64,000 nt of DNA from Peribacillus tepidiphilus (GTDB taxonomy: Bacteria > Bacillota > Bacilli > Bacillales > DSM-1321): contig NZ_WIAQ01000011.1 of the NCBI RefSeq assembly GCF_009466385.1, positions 1 to 64,000 of the forward strand, given 5' to 3'. Under the pieces are notes generated by a model. That model made no database searches, was not told where the DNA came from, and was given only the letters and a program-made list of their open reading frames with translations. A program made the position numbers and the translations under genes. Positions 43,501 through 54,200 of the stretch are shown here, in pieces. Numbering within the stretch: the stretch's first letter is position 1; each line of letters starts with the position of its first letter.

Positions 43501-44409
43501 TCAGGAAGACGAACAAGAGCTGCATGATGAGCAGCTCGAAGAATCTGAGCCACCATGTCCACCATCATGACTGCCATGACTGTCTGAAGAATCGTGACCA
43601 AAAAGATCTCCAAACGAATCATCCTTATCATTCGTACTTACATAGGCAAAGTAAGCGTAGCTTGCATCACTTGAATCTTTATATGAATGTTGCCATATTG
43701 GAGATTTATCTAGTTTGTATTCTTTAAATCTTGACACGAATGATTCGAAAACCTTCTCTCCTAGAGAGCTTGGGGAATCGTGCATATATTTGTCTTTTAA
43801 CTTTGTCATCTTTCCATTTTCAAATTCTTGTAATAGCTCTTTGCCTTTTCCATGCTTGAAAAACCTTCCCCATATTTTCAATGAGACCGAATCTACCGAA
43901 AATAATTGAACATAGCAAAAATCAAAAAATGTTCTTTCCGCAGGTTTGAACATAGGCTGACCATGGGGAATATGATGAATCCGGCGCCCAATAAACATCT
44001 CGCAGAATTCATTGTACTCTTTTTCAAACTTCAGCATGATATGCCACAGTTCATCAACCTTCACGTTAAACATCTCTATTTTTTTGAATACAGCTGCCAT
44101 CAAAAAATACCGTTTTAGTTCTCTCCATAACTCATTCACCTGATTCTGGGAATAGCGAGGGAATTGAAGTCTGAATTCTGTATTCACAGTTTCCATAAAA
44201 TCAGCTTTCAAAGCATTGTTTAATCTGTGAATGAATTCTTCATTTACGATATTCGTTTGAGAAAGAATGAGAGTCTCATGATATTTGTTTTGAAACTCTT
44301 TTTTGAAACGTTCTCTCCTTGCAGGTTCATTTTGTTTTCCTAGCATAATCAAAAGCAAAACGAAACAGCTCAAAACGATTAGTCCAATCAAACCCATGAT
44401 CCAAGACAT
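43501..44409 (-). CDS. Membrane-anchored protein with DUF1399-like segment and Ser/Cys tail
   Basis: The 302-residue protein has one N-terminal membrane anchor (about 3-25), a helical domain containing KVDELWHIMLKFEKEYNEFC and IGRRIHHIPHG (reminiscent of the DUF1399/GRDP-type W-H...H pattern), and a low-complexity tail. The tail has a His/Gly/Asp/Ser-rich stretch (GHDSSDSHGSHDGGHGG) and ends in repeats of SSC. This could bind metal. ATG 44409 has AAAGGA upstream. I cannot name a function; similar proteins with Cys/Ser tails exist in Bacillus. Confidence 0.6.
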   Translation of the reverse strand: MSWIMGLIGLIVLSCFVLLLIMLGKQNEPARRERFKKEFQNKYHETLILSQTNIVNEEFIHRLNNALKADFMETVNTEFRLQFPRYSQNQVNELWRELKRYFLMAAVFKKIEMFNVKVDELWHIMLKFEKEYNEFCEMFIGRRIHHIPHGQPMFKPAERTFFDFCYVQLFSVDSVSLKIWGRFFKHGKGKELLQEFENGKMTKLKDKYMHDSPSSLGEKVFESFVSRFKEYKLDKSPIWQHSYKDSSDASYAYFAYVSTNDKDDSFGDLFGHDSSDSHGSHDGGHGGSDSSSCSSCSSCSSS

Positions 44410-44592
44410 TTTTATCAGTCCTTTCAGCAAAAATCCATTTCATAGCAATCTATTCACCATTGTTTTCCATACTATTATACCATTCCATTGTTAAGTCGTG
44501 ATTACATCCAAATCTTGTAATCAATCTTTTTGACATAGAAATGGAAAGGAGTATGCTATTCTTATAAAGTAGTTGTCAATTCTTTTTTTGGG

Positions 44593-44746
44593 TAGACCTA
44601 TGGAGAAGCCATGAGGTATTCGCCGCATTAAAACTGTACAATATCAAAGACAAAGTCCCACTCATAAAAATGGATTTGTGATGAATACGCAAGAAGAAAT
44701 CCGTCAAGCGATCATCGTTTATCTAACGGGAAAGTTTAAGGAATAA
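44593..44746 (+). pseudogene. Pirin-like C-terminal remnant
   Basis: A start-less frame ends HKNGFVMNTQEEIRQAIIVY, then LTGKFKE and TAA at 44746. The GPFVMNT-x-EEI-x-QA pattern is the end of pirin-family cupins. The rest of the gene is missing. The remaining part of 44410-44860 has no other feature I can support. Confidence 0.6.
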
Positions 44747-44860
44747 AAGAGCGTAGCGGAATAGTAAAAAACGAATAGGGGAGGGGAAATGATCATCCTC
44801 TGTCGTGTTAAATCGTTTATAAACTAGTCGATTTTTAATTGTATCAAGGGTTTGAGCTAG

Positions 44861-45184
44861 TTGGAGAGTTTCACTGAACGAGTCATTCAAATCATTCAGC
44901 AAATTCCATCTGGAAAAGTGATGACCTATGGACAAATTGCAAGATTAGCTGGAAGTCCAAGGGGAGCTAGACAAGTAGTCCGTATTCTTCACTCAATGAG
45001 TGACAAATATAAGCTTCCTTGGCATCGAGTCATCAATGCTAAAGGTGAGATTGGATTAAAAGCTGAAGAGTTATTTTTTATTCAAAAGATGTCATTAGAA
45101 AGCGAAGGTATTCAGTTTACAAATCATAACTCGATTAATCTTGAAATCTATCAATATCACCCTGAATCTCCACCAGAAAAGTAA
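44861..45184 (+). CDS. Alkyltransferase-like protein (MGMT family without the reactive Cys)
   Basis: The 107-residue protein matches the C-terminal DNA-binding domain of O6-alkylguanine transferases: IPSGKVMTYGQIARLAGSPR, then RQVVRILHSM and PWHRVINAKGEIG. The reactive cysteine of PCHRV is tryptophan (PWHRV), as in ATL proteins that flag O6-alkylguanine for nucleotide excision repair without removing the alkyl group. The start is TTG 44861 with TTGGAGAG nearby; the first ATG downstream would delete the core. Confidence 0.88.
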   Translation: MESFTERVIQIIQQIPSGKVMTYGQIARLAGSPRGARQVVRILHSMSDKYKLPWHRVINAKGEIGLKAEELFFIQKMSLESEGIQFTNHNSINLEIYQYHPESPPEK

Positions 45185-45376
45185 AGTTTATCTAAGTTAA
45201 GTTACATAAGAAAAAATTAGTGATCAGTTGTTAGAAAATTACAGTTAAGAGATCTAAATTTCATTAGATTTTGTTTATTTATCTTGTAAGCATATTGCCA
45301 TTAAAAATTTCTTGCTTTTTTAATAAGGTACTTAAGTCTATAATGATAGAAGGATTTTTGATATGGAGATGGTAAT

Positions 45377-46357
45377 ATGACAACAATTGCTGATATTGCC
45401 CGGATTGCAGGAGTTGCAAAAAGTACAGTCTCACGCTATTTAAATGGCGGGTCTATTAGTGAACATACGAAAAGGAAGATCGAGGAAGTGATCCTCGAAA
45501 CAGGTTATACTCCTAACACTTTCGCCCAAAGTCTAAAAGCAAAGAAACCAAATATTATTGGAACGATTGTTCCGCGACTCGATTCCTATGCAACATCACG
45601 TACTTTAATTGGCATAGATGAGCGTTTGCGAGAATTACATTTTCAAATGCTTGTATCTAATACGAGCCAGGACTTAGAGCGTGAAATCGAAAATATTTAC
45701 ACGTTATCAAAGCAGAAGGTTGCAGGCATTATTTTGCTGGCTACGAAAATTACTGAGGATCATTTAAAGGCGTTTCAAGAGGTTCAAATTCCTGTCATGC
45801 TTGTAGGGCAACAGCATGACGATGTTTACAGCCTGATTCATAATGATTATGAAGCTGGATTTGAAATGGGGAAATTAATTCTAGAAAAGGGACACAGACG
45901 AATTGCTTTTTTAGGTGTAACAGAAGAAGATATCGCAGTTGGAGTAAAGAGAAAGGAAGGATTTATACACGCCATGCAAACTCAATCAGACTGCGAGATT
46001 CAATATTATCAAACAGGCTTTAAAATTACAGATGCCCTTTATCAAGTTCCCTCCATCATTGAAGAGTTCAATCCATCTGTATTAGTGTGTGCAACCGACA
46101 ATCTTGCAATTGGAGCGTTAAAAGCTGCCTATTTAAAAGGTTTAAAGGTTCCAGCAGATTTATCGATCACAGGGTTTGGAGGATATGAAGTAACCGAAAT
46201 GCTGAACCCAGGGTTGACAACAGCTAAATTTTTTTATAAGGAAGCTGGGGAAATAGCAGCTCAAAATATTGTGAGATTAGTAAATGGAGAAGACATCCCT
46301 AAATTAACGATATCAAAATATAAAATAATTGAAAGAGAAAGCGTTGACAATAAATAA
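45377..46357 (+). CDS. scrR: LacI-family sucrose operon repressor
   Basis: The 326-residue regulator has a LacI helix-turn-helix (TIADIARIAGVAKSTVSRYL) and a periplasmic-binding-like effector domain. It is followed by four LacI-type palindromes and the sucrose genes, so it most likely represses them and responds to sucrose-6-P or fructose (inference from ScrR). GGAGATGG precedes ATG 45377. A TATAAT box lies at 45339-45344. Confidence 0.88.
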   Translation: MTTIADIARIAGVAKSTVSRYLNGGSISEHTKRKIEEVILETGYTPNTFAQSLKAKKPNIIGTIVPRLDSYATSRTLIGIDERLRELHFQMLVSNTSQDLEREIENIYTLSKQKVAGIILLATKITEDHLKAFQEVQIPVMLVGQQHDDVYSLIHNDYEAGFEMGKLILEKGHRRIAFLGVTEEDIAVGVKRKEGFIHAMQTQSDCEIQYYQTGFKITDALYQVPSIIEEFNPSVLVCATDNLAIGALKAAYLKGLKVPADLSITGFGGYEVTEMLNPGLTTAKFFYKEAGEIAAQNIVRLVNGEDIPKLTISKYKIIERESVDNK

Positions 46358-46419
46358 TGTTGTGATATACTCTAAGTAGATTTGAAAATGAAAGCGATTT
46401 TTTAATATAGACGTGTTTG

Positions 46420-46539
46420 GGACCGGTTCCATCCGGTTTGGTTTTTACCTTAAAACGGAACCGGTTCCAATTAGCAAATCTTTATTTTTTTGCTGTGAAT
46501 GGAACCGGTTCTAATTATCAAATAATTGAAACCGGTTTC
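46420..46539. promoter_or_regulatory. Four LacI-type operators upstream of scrA
   Basis: Palindromes with centre ACCGGT occur at 46420-46430 (GGACCGGTTCC), 46457-46468 (GGAACCGGTTCC), 46501-46512 (GGAACCGGTTCT) and 46528-46539 (GAAACCGGTTTC). Centre-to-centre distances are about 38, 44 and 27 bp. The last lies 20 bp before the scrA ribosome binding site. Such clustering allows looping or strong cooperative repression by ScrR. Confidence 0.85.
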
Positions 46540-46568
46540 GATTAAAATATTTTAAAGGGAGGATCATA

Positions 46569-48020
46569 ATGAATCATCATCAAGTCGCTCAAGAAATTCT
46601 GGATGCAATAGGCGGAAAAGAAAATGTTTCGGCTGCAGCCCACTGTGCAACTCGTTTGCGTTTAGTGTTGCATGATGAAAGCAAAGTAGATCAGGCGAAG
46701 CTTGATAGCATGGATGCAGTAAAAGGGACTTTTTCTACTGGAGGACAGTTCCAGATTATTTTAGGATCAGGAACCGTTCAAGAAGTGTATAAGAATGTAG
46801 CTAAATTAACTGGTTTAGGAGAAATGTCCACAAAGGACGTAAAAGATGCTGGTGCGAAGAAGTTAAATCCACTTCAACAATTTGTTAAGTTACTGTCTGA
46901 TATTTTCGTTCCAATCATTCCAGCAATTGTTGCAGGCGGTTTGTTGATGGGTATTAATAACCTATTAACCGCTAAGGATTTATTTATTGCAGGTAAATCA
47001 ATTGTCGAAGCAAATCCGGAAATGGCAGATTTAGCAGCCCTTATCAATACCTTTGCCAACGCGGCATTTGTTTTCCTTCCCATTTTAATTGGCTTTTCCG
47101 CAACACAGCGGTTCGGAGGAAATCCATATTTGGGAGCCGCACTTGGAATGCTAATGGTGCACCCTGATTTACTAAATGGCTGGGGATACGGCGGTGCATT
47201 GGCAAAAGGTGAAATTCCGGTTTGGAGCATTTTTGGCTTTGAAATTGAAAAAGTCGGCTATCAAGGTACAGTATTGCCGGTTCTTGCAGCATCATTTATA
47301 TTAGCAAAAATCGAAACGTATTTACGAAGAGTCGTTCCATCAGCTCTAGATAACCTATTAACACCCTTATTAACGATTTTCATCACTGGTATTTTAACTT
47401 TTACATTAGTTGGACCGATTACACGTGCAGCAGGTAACTTGTTGTCAGATGGAATCGTGTGGCTATATGATACAACTGGTTTCATTGGCGGTGCTTTATT
47501 TGGGCTTCTTTACGCACCTATTGTAATAACTGGTATGCATCACAGCTTTATTGCGGTAGAAACGCAATTATTAGCAGACATGGCCAAAACAGGCGGGTCG
47601 TTCATATTTGCCGTAGCCTCTATGTCCAATGTGGCACAAGGTGCAGCAACTCTAGCTGTTCTCTTGATTACCCGTGATGCAAAATTAAAAGGAACTGCTT
47701 CAGCTGCAGGTATTTCAGCACTACTTGGTATTACAGAACCAGCGATGTTTGGAATTAACTTAAAGCTAAGGTATCCGTTTATTGGAGCCATTAGTGGTGC
47801 CGCAGCAGGATCAGCCTTTATCACTTTCTACAAAGTAAAAGCAGTTGCATTGGGTGCAGCAGGACTTCCGGGGGTTATTTCGATCCAACCTGGTTCAATC
47901 ATCCCTTATATCATCGGGATGGCAATCTCTTTTGTCGTTACATTTGCATTGACCATCGTTTTATCGAAAAGAGCAGCAATAAAAGAAAGCAGTCCTGCAA
48001 AGCAAACACCAGCCGCTTAA
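46569..48020 (+). CDS. scrA: Sucrose-specific PTS EIIBC component
   Basis: The 483-residue transporter has an EIIB domain (phospho-cysteine in [15 protein letters not shown], residue 26 or so) and an EIIC domain with about ten segments, including [13 protein letters not shown] and the [12 protein letters not shown] substrate loop. It imports sucrose as sucrose-6-phosphate. No EIIA is attached. AAAGGGAGG precedes ATG 46569. Downstream hydrolase and fructokinase confirm the substrate. Confidence 0.93.
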   Translation: MNHHQVAQEILDAIGGKENVSAAAHCATRLRLVLHDESKVDQAKLDSMDAVKGTFSTGGQFQIILGSGTVQEVYKNVAKLTGLGEMSTKDVKDAGAKKLNPLQQFVKLLSDIFVPIIPAIVAGGLLMGINNLLTAKDLFIAGKSIVEANPEMADLAALINTFANAAFVFLPILIGFSATQRFGGNPYLGAALGMLMVHPDLLNGWGYGGALAKGEIPVWSIFGFEIEKVGYQGTVLPVLAASFILAKIETYLRRVVPSALDNLLTPLLTIFITGILTFTLVGPITRAAGNLLSDGIVWLYDTTGFIGGALFGLLYAPIVITGMHHSFIAVETQLLADMAKTGGSFIFAVASMSNVAQGAATLAVLLITRDAKLKGTASAAGISALLGITEPAMFGINLKLRYPFIGAISGAAAGSAFITFYKVKAVALGAAGLPGVISIQPGSIIPYIIGMAISFVVTFALTIVLSKRAAIKESSPAKQTPAA

Positions 48021-48168
48021 GTAAACGGAATATTAATGAACTGAACTAAGCGCCTGGCATCCAGTTAACCGTTACTAATATTGTGGAACAATTCTCCTGT
48101 TTTCAATCATTAGTAGCCAAGGGTGCCTGGCTCTTTATTTTTTGTTAGCCTCTAGGAGTTTGATAGAA

Positions 48169-49647
48169 ATGAAATGGACTAAAGAACGAAGATACAGAAA
48201 AATGGAAGATGCTACAAAGGAAGAATTAACAAAACTGAAAAAAATAGTGAATAGTAGTCCATGGAGACAAACTTTTCATATTCAACCTGAAACAGGTCTT
48301 CTGAATGATCCGAATGGTTTTTCCTATTATAATGGAGAGTACCATCTATTTTATCAATGGTTTCCGCTTGGACCAGTACATGGACTTAAATATTGGTACC
48401 ATACGAAATCTACAAATCTTGTTGATTGGGAAAATGTCGGGATTGGTATAGCGCCAAATGATTACTTTGACAGTCACGGAGCTTATTCTGGAAGTGCGGT
48501 CAATCACAACGGAAAGCTATATTTGCTATATACAGGGAACACACGCGATGAAAAGTGGGAAAGACACCCTTATCAATGTTTGGCGGTAATGGAACAAAAC
48601 CGAAGCATTACAAAATTAGGACCGGTCATTTCTGAAGTACCAAAAGGGTATACGGATCATTTTCGTGACCCGAAGGTATGGAAAGAGGGAGATACCTTTT
48701 TTGCTATACTCGGTGCGCAAAGAACAAACGAAACAGGCTGCGTGGTACTCTATCGTTCTACTAATTTACTGGATTGGAGATTTGAAGGAGAAGTTCATAC
48801 GAGTCTCGAATCTTTCGGATATATGTGGGAATGCCCAGATTACTTTGAATTGGATAGTCAAGGTGTACTGATCTTTTCGCCGCAGGGTTTGATGCCAGAA
48901 GGAGATCAATATCAGAATATCTATCAATCCGGCTATGTAATTGGAGAAAAATTGAATGTGCAGCAAGGTAATTTGAAATTCTCTCACGGTGATTTTATCG
49001 AGCTCGATCGAGGCTTTGACTTTTATGCACCTCAAACGATGCTCGACCCAAGTGGCCGTCGTATTTTAGTGGGATGGATGGGATTGCCGGAAGTAGAATA
49101 TCCTACTGATCCATATGGCTGGGCCCATTGTTTGACTCTTCCAAGAGAATTATCGATTCGTAATGGGAAACTGATTCAAAAGCCAGTTAAAGAACTGGAA
49201 CTGCTTCGTGGCGAGAAAACCGAAGTTGAAGCTTTAATCAAGAATGAATGCAGAGAGTTTCAAGGGATTAGAGGAGAAACCTATGAATTAATTGCTCATT
49301 TTTCCAGGAACTCAGCAGAGGAGTTTGGGATGGAGCTTCGTGTTGGGGAGAACGAAAAGACGATCATCAAGTATGACTCTAAAATTAAAAAGGTTATTTT
49401 TGACCGTTCATTATCTGGGGAGGCAGTTGGAGAGCAATATGGAACCGCAAGAAAATGCAGCATGGAGTCAGACGATTTAACTTTCCGCATCTTTGTGGAT
49501 GTATCCTCTGTCGAAATCTTTATAAATGATGGAGAAGAAGTATTTACAGGACGAATATTTCCAGCTAAAGAAAGCAAGGGTATTAAATTTTTTGCGAATA
49601 ATGGGGCTGTTCAATTAAAAGCACAAAAGTGGGAAATCACAAGCTAG
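48169..49647 (+). CDS. scrB: Sucrose-6-phosphate hydrolase (GH32)
   Basis: The 492-residue glycoside hydrolase family 32 enzyme has the nucleophile motif LLNDPNGF, the stabiliser FRDPKVW and the acid/base MWECPDYF, followed by a C-terminal beta-sandwich. It splits sucrose-6-P to glucose-6-P and fructose. The start at 48169 has TAGGAG upstream with long spacing; ATG 48202 is an alternative. It is the second structural gene of the sucrose operon; the 120-bp gap before it may hold an attenuating hairpin (GCGCCTGGCA...TGCCTGGC). Confidence 0.94.
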   Translation: MKWTKERRYRKMEDATKEELTKLKKIVNSSPWRQTFHIQPETGLLNDPNGFSYYNGEYHLFYQWFPLGPVHGLKYWYHTKSTNLVDWENVGIGIAPNDYFDSHGAYSGSAVNHNGKLYLLYTGNTRDEKWERHPYQCLAVMEQNRSITKLGPVISEVPKGYTDHFRDPKVWKEGDTFFAILGAQRTNETGCVVLYRSTNLLDWRFEGEVHTSLESFGYMWECPDYFELDSQGVLIFSPQGLMPEGDQYQNIYQSGYVIGEKLNVQQGNLKFSHGDFIELDRGFDFYAPQTMLDPSGRRILVGWMGLPEVEYPTDPYGWAHCLTLPRELSIRNGKLIQKPVKELELLRGEKTEVEALIKNECREFQGIRGETYELIAHFSRNSAEEFGMELRVGENEKTIIKYDSKIKKVIFDRSLSGEAVGEQYGTARKCSMESDDLTFRIFVDVSSVEIFINDGEEVFTGRIFPAKESKGIKFFANNGAVQLKAQKWEITS

Positions 49648-49712
49648 AAATTGTGTTAGACGATTGGTTGAGCAAATGTGAGTTCAGTATATTCGAGTTT
49701 TGAGGTGAAAAT

Positions 49713-50681
49713 ATGGGGAAACTTTGGGCAATCGGAGAAGTGTTAATCGATTTTATTCCACAGCAAAAAGGGATGGCGTTGAAAGATGTTACTTCTTTTG
49801 AACGCATGCCAGGTGGAGCTCCTGCAAACGTAGCGGCCGCTGTCTCAAAATATGGCGGGGAAGCGGCTATGATTACAAAGCTTGGCGAAGATGCGTTTGG
49901 TGACTTTTTAGTTGAACAGCTGTCACAGGCAGGGGTTAAGACTGATAAAATACTCCGGACAAAAGAAGCAAATACCGGACTAGCTTTTGTTTCGTTAAAA
50001 GAAAACGGCGAACGTGATTTTTCCTTTTATCGGAACCCGTCTGCAGATTTGCTGTTAAACGAAGAGGAAATTGATCCTTTATGGTTTGAAAAAGGAGATA
50101 TCCTTCACTTTTGTTCAGTAGATTTAGTGGAAAGTCCGATGAAATCGGCTCATAAAAAGGCCATTCATAGTGCCATAGAAAGAGGCTGCCTAGTCAGCTT
50201 CGATCCCAATGTAAGACTTCCGCTCTGGGAAAGCAAAGACAAGTGCCGTGCCGCCATACAGGAATTTCTGCCAATGGCTCACCTCATCAAAATTTCAGAT
50301 GAAGAATTGGAATTTATTACGGAGATCCATGATGTTGAAAACGCTATTCAATCCTTATTTAAAGGCAATGTGTTAGCGGTTGTTTATACAAAAGGAGCAA
50401 AAGGTGCCGATTTGTATATAAAAAGAAAGAAATTTGAATCTGAAGGGTTTTTGGTGAATGTTCAGGATACGACAGGAGCTGGAGATGCCTTTATGGGCGG
50501 GTTTTTGTTCAAGCTGCTAGAAGCAGGGGCACAACCGGGTAATCTTGTGGATCTGCTTTGTGAAAACCATAAGGAAATTCTTCGTTTCGCAAATGCCAGC
50601 GGTGCATTCACTACGACTGGAAAAGGTGCCATTTCCGCCTTACCTACAAAAGAGCAGATCCAAAAAATGATCATGGAGTAA
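49713..50681 (+). CDS. scrK: Fructokinase (PfkB/ribokinase family)
   Basis: The 322-residue sugar kinase has the PfkB signatures: GGAPANVAAAVSKYGG near the N-terminus and DTTGAGDAFMGGF with the catalytic aspartate near 255. It phosphorylates the fructose released by ScrB to fructose-6-P, completing the operon. TGAGGTG precedes ATG 49713. Confidence 0.93.
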   Translation: MGKLWAIGEVLIDFIPQQKGMALKDVTSFERMPGGAPANVAAAVSKYGGEAAMITKLGEDAFGDFLVEQLSQAGVKTDKILRTKEANTGLAFVSLKENGERDFSFYRNPSADLLLNEEEIDPLWFEKGDILHFCSVDLVESPMKSAHKKAIHSAIERGCLVSFDPNVRLPLWESKDKCRAAIQEFLPMAHLIKISDEELEFITEIHDVENAIQSLFKGNVLAVVYTKGAKGADLYIKRKKFESEGFLVNVQDTTGAGDAFMGGFLFKLLEAGAQPGNLVDLLCENHKEILRFANASGAFTTTGKGAISALPTKEQIQKMIME

Positions 50682-50812
50682 AAAGCAAGAGACGCCTCTC
50701 ATGGGAAAGTCGGAACAATCTATTTTTGTTTTTTTAAGGATTTTCTATTGATATAGAGAATTTTAAATACAGAATTGCAATTAGAAATGTAGTCTTTAAG
50801 ACTTAGCTATTT

Positions 50813-50868
50813 GCTGATCCGAAAAGTTGTTGGAAACAACTATCATGGATCGGCTTTTTCTTTTTTTG
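50813..50868 (+). terminator. Terminator of the sucrose operon
   Basis: GCTGATCC (50813-50820) pairs with GGATCGGC (50847-50854), an inner GTTGTTGGAAACAAC hairpin sits in the loop, and a long T run follows. Confidence 0.85.
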
Positions 50869-51231
50869 TAGTTATGACTAACGATTTTTCCTATTCAAGT
50901 TTAGAGAGTTTAAATGACATCGTATAGAAAAAATTATTTACAAAATTTTTCAATAAACCATAAATTTAGGTTATACTTTAATTTATAGTGCTAGGTAAAA
51001 TATTCCATGGGTAAATGGGTTTTTCCGCCTTTTTTTGCACATGCATGGATATTTATAAAAGCCTATATCTATAAAATTTACAAATAATTATGATGACAAT
51101 TTTTAGAACTAATACTTCAATAATGTTACTGCTCATATTGTTCAAAATCCTCTCTTTTTATACTGATAATAGTATGTCTTGTAAATATAAGTTTTACTTA
51201 TTTATAAAATATAAAGAAAGGAAGATTATTC
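50869..51231. other. AT-rich region upstream of cas12b
   Basis: It must hold the cas operon promoter. The AAAGGAAG just before the ATG at 51232 is the ribosome binding site. I see no repeat, antirepeat or riboswitch here. Confidence 0.5.
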
Positions 51232-54200
51232 ATGGTAGTCCGTAGCATCAAATTAAAAATGAAAACGAATTCAGGAACTGACTCAATTTATTTACGAAAA
51301 GCTCTTTGGCGAACACACCGACTAATAAATGAAGGCATTGTTTACTACATGAGTTTATTAACTCTCTATCGTCAAGATACATTAGGAGATAGGACTAAAG
51401 AGGAAATACAATCTGAATTAATAAAGAAAATTAGAGAACAACAACGGAACAATGGTCTATCTGAAGAACTTGGAAGTGATCAGGAAATTCTTTCACTTCT
51501 TCGCCATTTATATGAGTTAATCATTCCTTCAATTAATGGAGAAAGCGGAGATGCGAACCAATTAGGAAATAAGTTTTTATATCCTCTTGTTGATCCAAAC
51601 AGCCAGTCAGGGAAGGGAACTTCCAACGCTGGACGCAAGTCGAAATGGAAACGTATGAAGGAAGAAGGGAACCCTGACTGGGAAGTGGAGTTTAAAAAGG
51701 ATGAAGAGCGTAAAGCTAATGACCCAACAATTAAGGTTTTTGATCATCTTAAAAAGTACAGTTTGCTTCCGTTATTTCCATTATTTACAAATAATCAAAA
51801 AGATATAGAATGGCTTCCAATGGGAAAGCGGCAATCTGTTCGGAAATGGGATAAGGATATGTTTATTCAAGCTATTGAGCGTCTTTTATCCTGGGAATCC
51901 TGGAATCGCCGGTTAGGTGCTGAACGGGAAAAATTAGAAGAGAAAATTGAAAATTTCTATAAAGAGCATTTATCGGGTGGTCAAATTTGGATAGAAAAAA
52001 TCAGGGAATTTGAAAGGGTACGCGACCGAGAGTTGGGGGAAACATCATTTAGCTCAAACGATGGATATTTAATAACATCTAGACAAATACGCGGGTGGGA
52101 TCGTGTTTATGAAAAGTGGAGTAAAATCTCTGAATCAGCTTCAAAAGAAGAATTATGGAGAGTTGTTGCAGAACAACAGAGCAAGATGAGAGAAGGGTTT
52201 GGAGATCCAAAAGTTTTTAGCTTTTTGGCTGAATTAGAAAACATGGATATATGGAGAAAGCATCCAGAAAGGATTTATCATATAGCAACATATAATGGTT
52301 TGCTTAAAAAACTTTCTCATACTAAAGCACAAGCTACATTCACGCTTCCTGATGCAGTTAAACATCCCCTTTGGATACGCTATGAGGCTCAGGGCGGAAC
52401 GAATCTTAATCTTTTCAAACTTGAAGAAACAACAAAAAAGAATTGTAAAGTAATTCTTAGTAAAATTATTTGGCCAACTGAAGATGGATGGTTTGAAAAG
52501 GAAAATGTTGAGGTCGACTTGGCACCTTCGAAACAATTTTATCGGCAAATTAAATTGCAAGATCATATTAAAGGAAAGCAAGAAATTAGTTTTTCAGACT
52601 ATAGCTCTGGTATTTCACTTAAAGGAGTACTGGGAGGGTCGAGAATTCAATTTGACAGAAAATACATTGAAAACCATCAAGAACTTTTACCTTCGGGTGA
52701 TATCGGGCCTGTTTTTTTCAATTTAGTCATTGATTTATTACCTATACAGGAGACAAGGAATGGGAGACTGAAAAGCCCTATCGGAAAAACGTTGAAAGTC
52801 GTGTCTTCGGAATTTCCAAAAGTAATTGATTACAAACCAAAAGAATTAACAGAATGGATTAATGTAAGTTCTGTTACGGGTAAGGTAGGTGTTGAGTCCA
52901 TAACTGAAGGAATGCGGGTAATGAGTATTGATTTGGGGCAACGTACATCAGCATCTGTATCCATTTTTGAAGTCGTGAAAGAATTGCCGAAAGATAAGGA
53001 AAAAATGTTATATTATAACATCAAAGATACTGAGCTTTTTGCCTTGCATAAAAGGAGTTTTCTATTAAATCTTCCTGGTGAAGAGGTTACAAAAAGAAAT
53101 AGACAGAAAAGAAAAGACCGCAGAAAGAAGCTTCTATTTATTAGATCCCAAATTCGAATGTTAGCTAGTGTATTAAAATTGGAAACGAAAAATACTCCTG
53201 ATGAACGGAAGAAAGCGATAAACAAATTGGTAGAAATAGTAGATTCTTATGAATGGACAGAGTCTGAAAAAGAAATTTGGAATAGTGAATTTGAATATTT
53301 AACTAATAAGGCAGTATTTAAACAAGAAATATGGCGGGAAAGTTTGATTAAATCACACCACAGAATGGAACCTCATGTTGGACAACTTGTAAGTGAATGG
53401 CGAAAAAGTTTAAATGAAGGCCGCCGGAACTTAGCTGGGATCACCATGTGGAATATAGAAGAATTAGAAGATACTCGGAGATTGCTAATTTCTTGGAGCA
53501 AAAGGTCGCGAACCCCTGGAGAAGCAAATAGAATTAATAACGATGAACCTTTTGGAGCCAAGTTACTTGAGCATATCCAAAATGTAAAAGATGACCGGCT
53601 TAAACAATTGGCTAATCTAATTGTAATGACCGCTTTAGGATATAAGTATGACAAAGAAGAGAAGAGTCGGGATAAACGTTGGAAAGAAAAATATCCGGCT
53701 TGTCAGGTAATATTATTTGAGAACCTTAACCGTTACTTGTTTAGCTTAGATCGTTCCAAACGTGAAAATTCAAAGTTAATGAAGTGGGCACATAGGAGTA
53801 TTCCGAGAACTGTATGGATGCAGGGGGAGATGTTCGGATTGCAGGTTGGAGATGTCCGGTCAGAGTATTCTTCCCGCTTTCATGCAAAGTCAGGAGCACC
53901 TGGAATTCGCTGTCATTCCTTGAATGATGAAGATTTAAAAGAAGAATCTTTCAAGTTAAAACACCTAATTGAAACTGGATTTATAAGTGAGGAAGAGATT
54001 AGTAGCCTGAAAAAAGGTGACATTGTTCCTTGGCCTGGAGGAGAATTATTTGTAACTCTTTCTAAGCCTTATAAAAAGGGTAAAGATATAGAGCTAACAG
54101 TTATACACGCGGATATTAATGCTGCTCAAAATCTTCAAAAACGGTTCTGGCAACAGAATTCTGAAGTTTATAGAATACCATGTCAATTAGAAAAAGCTGG

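Noticed and set aside
52234-53654. Antisense frames inside cas12b
   Set aside because: They are shadows of a strongly conserved effector gene.
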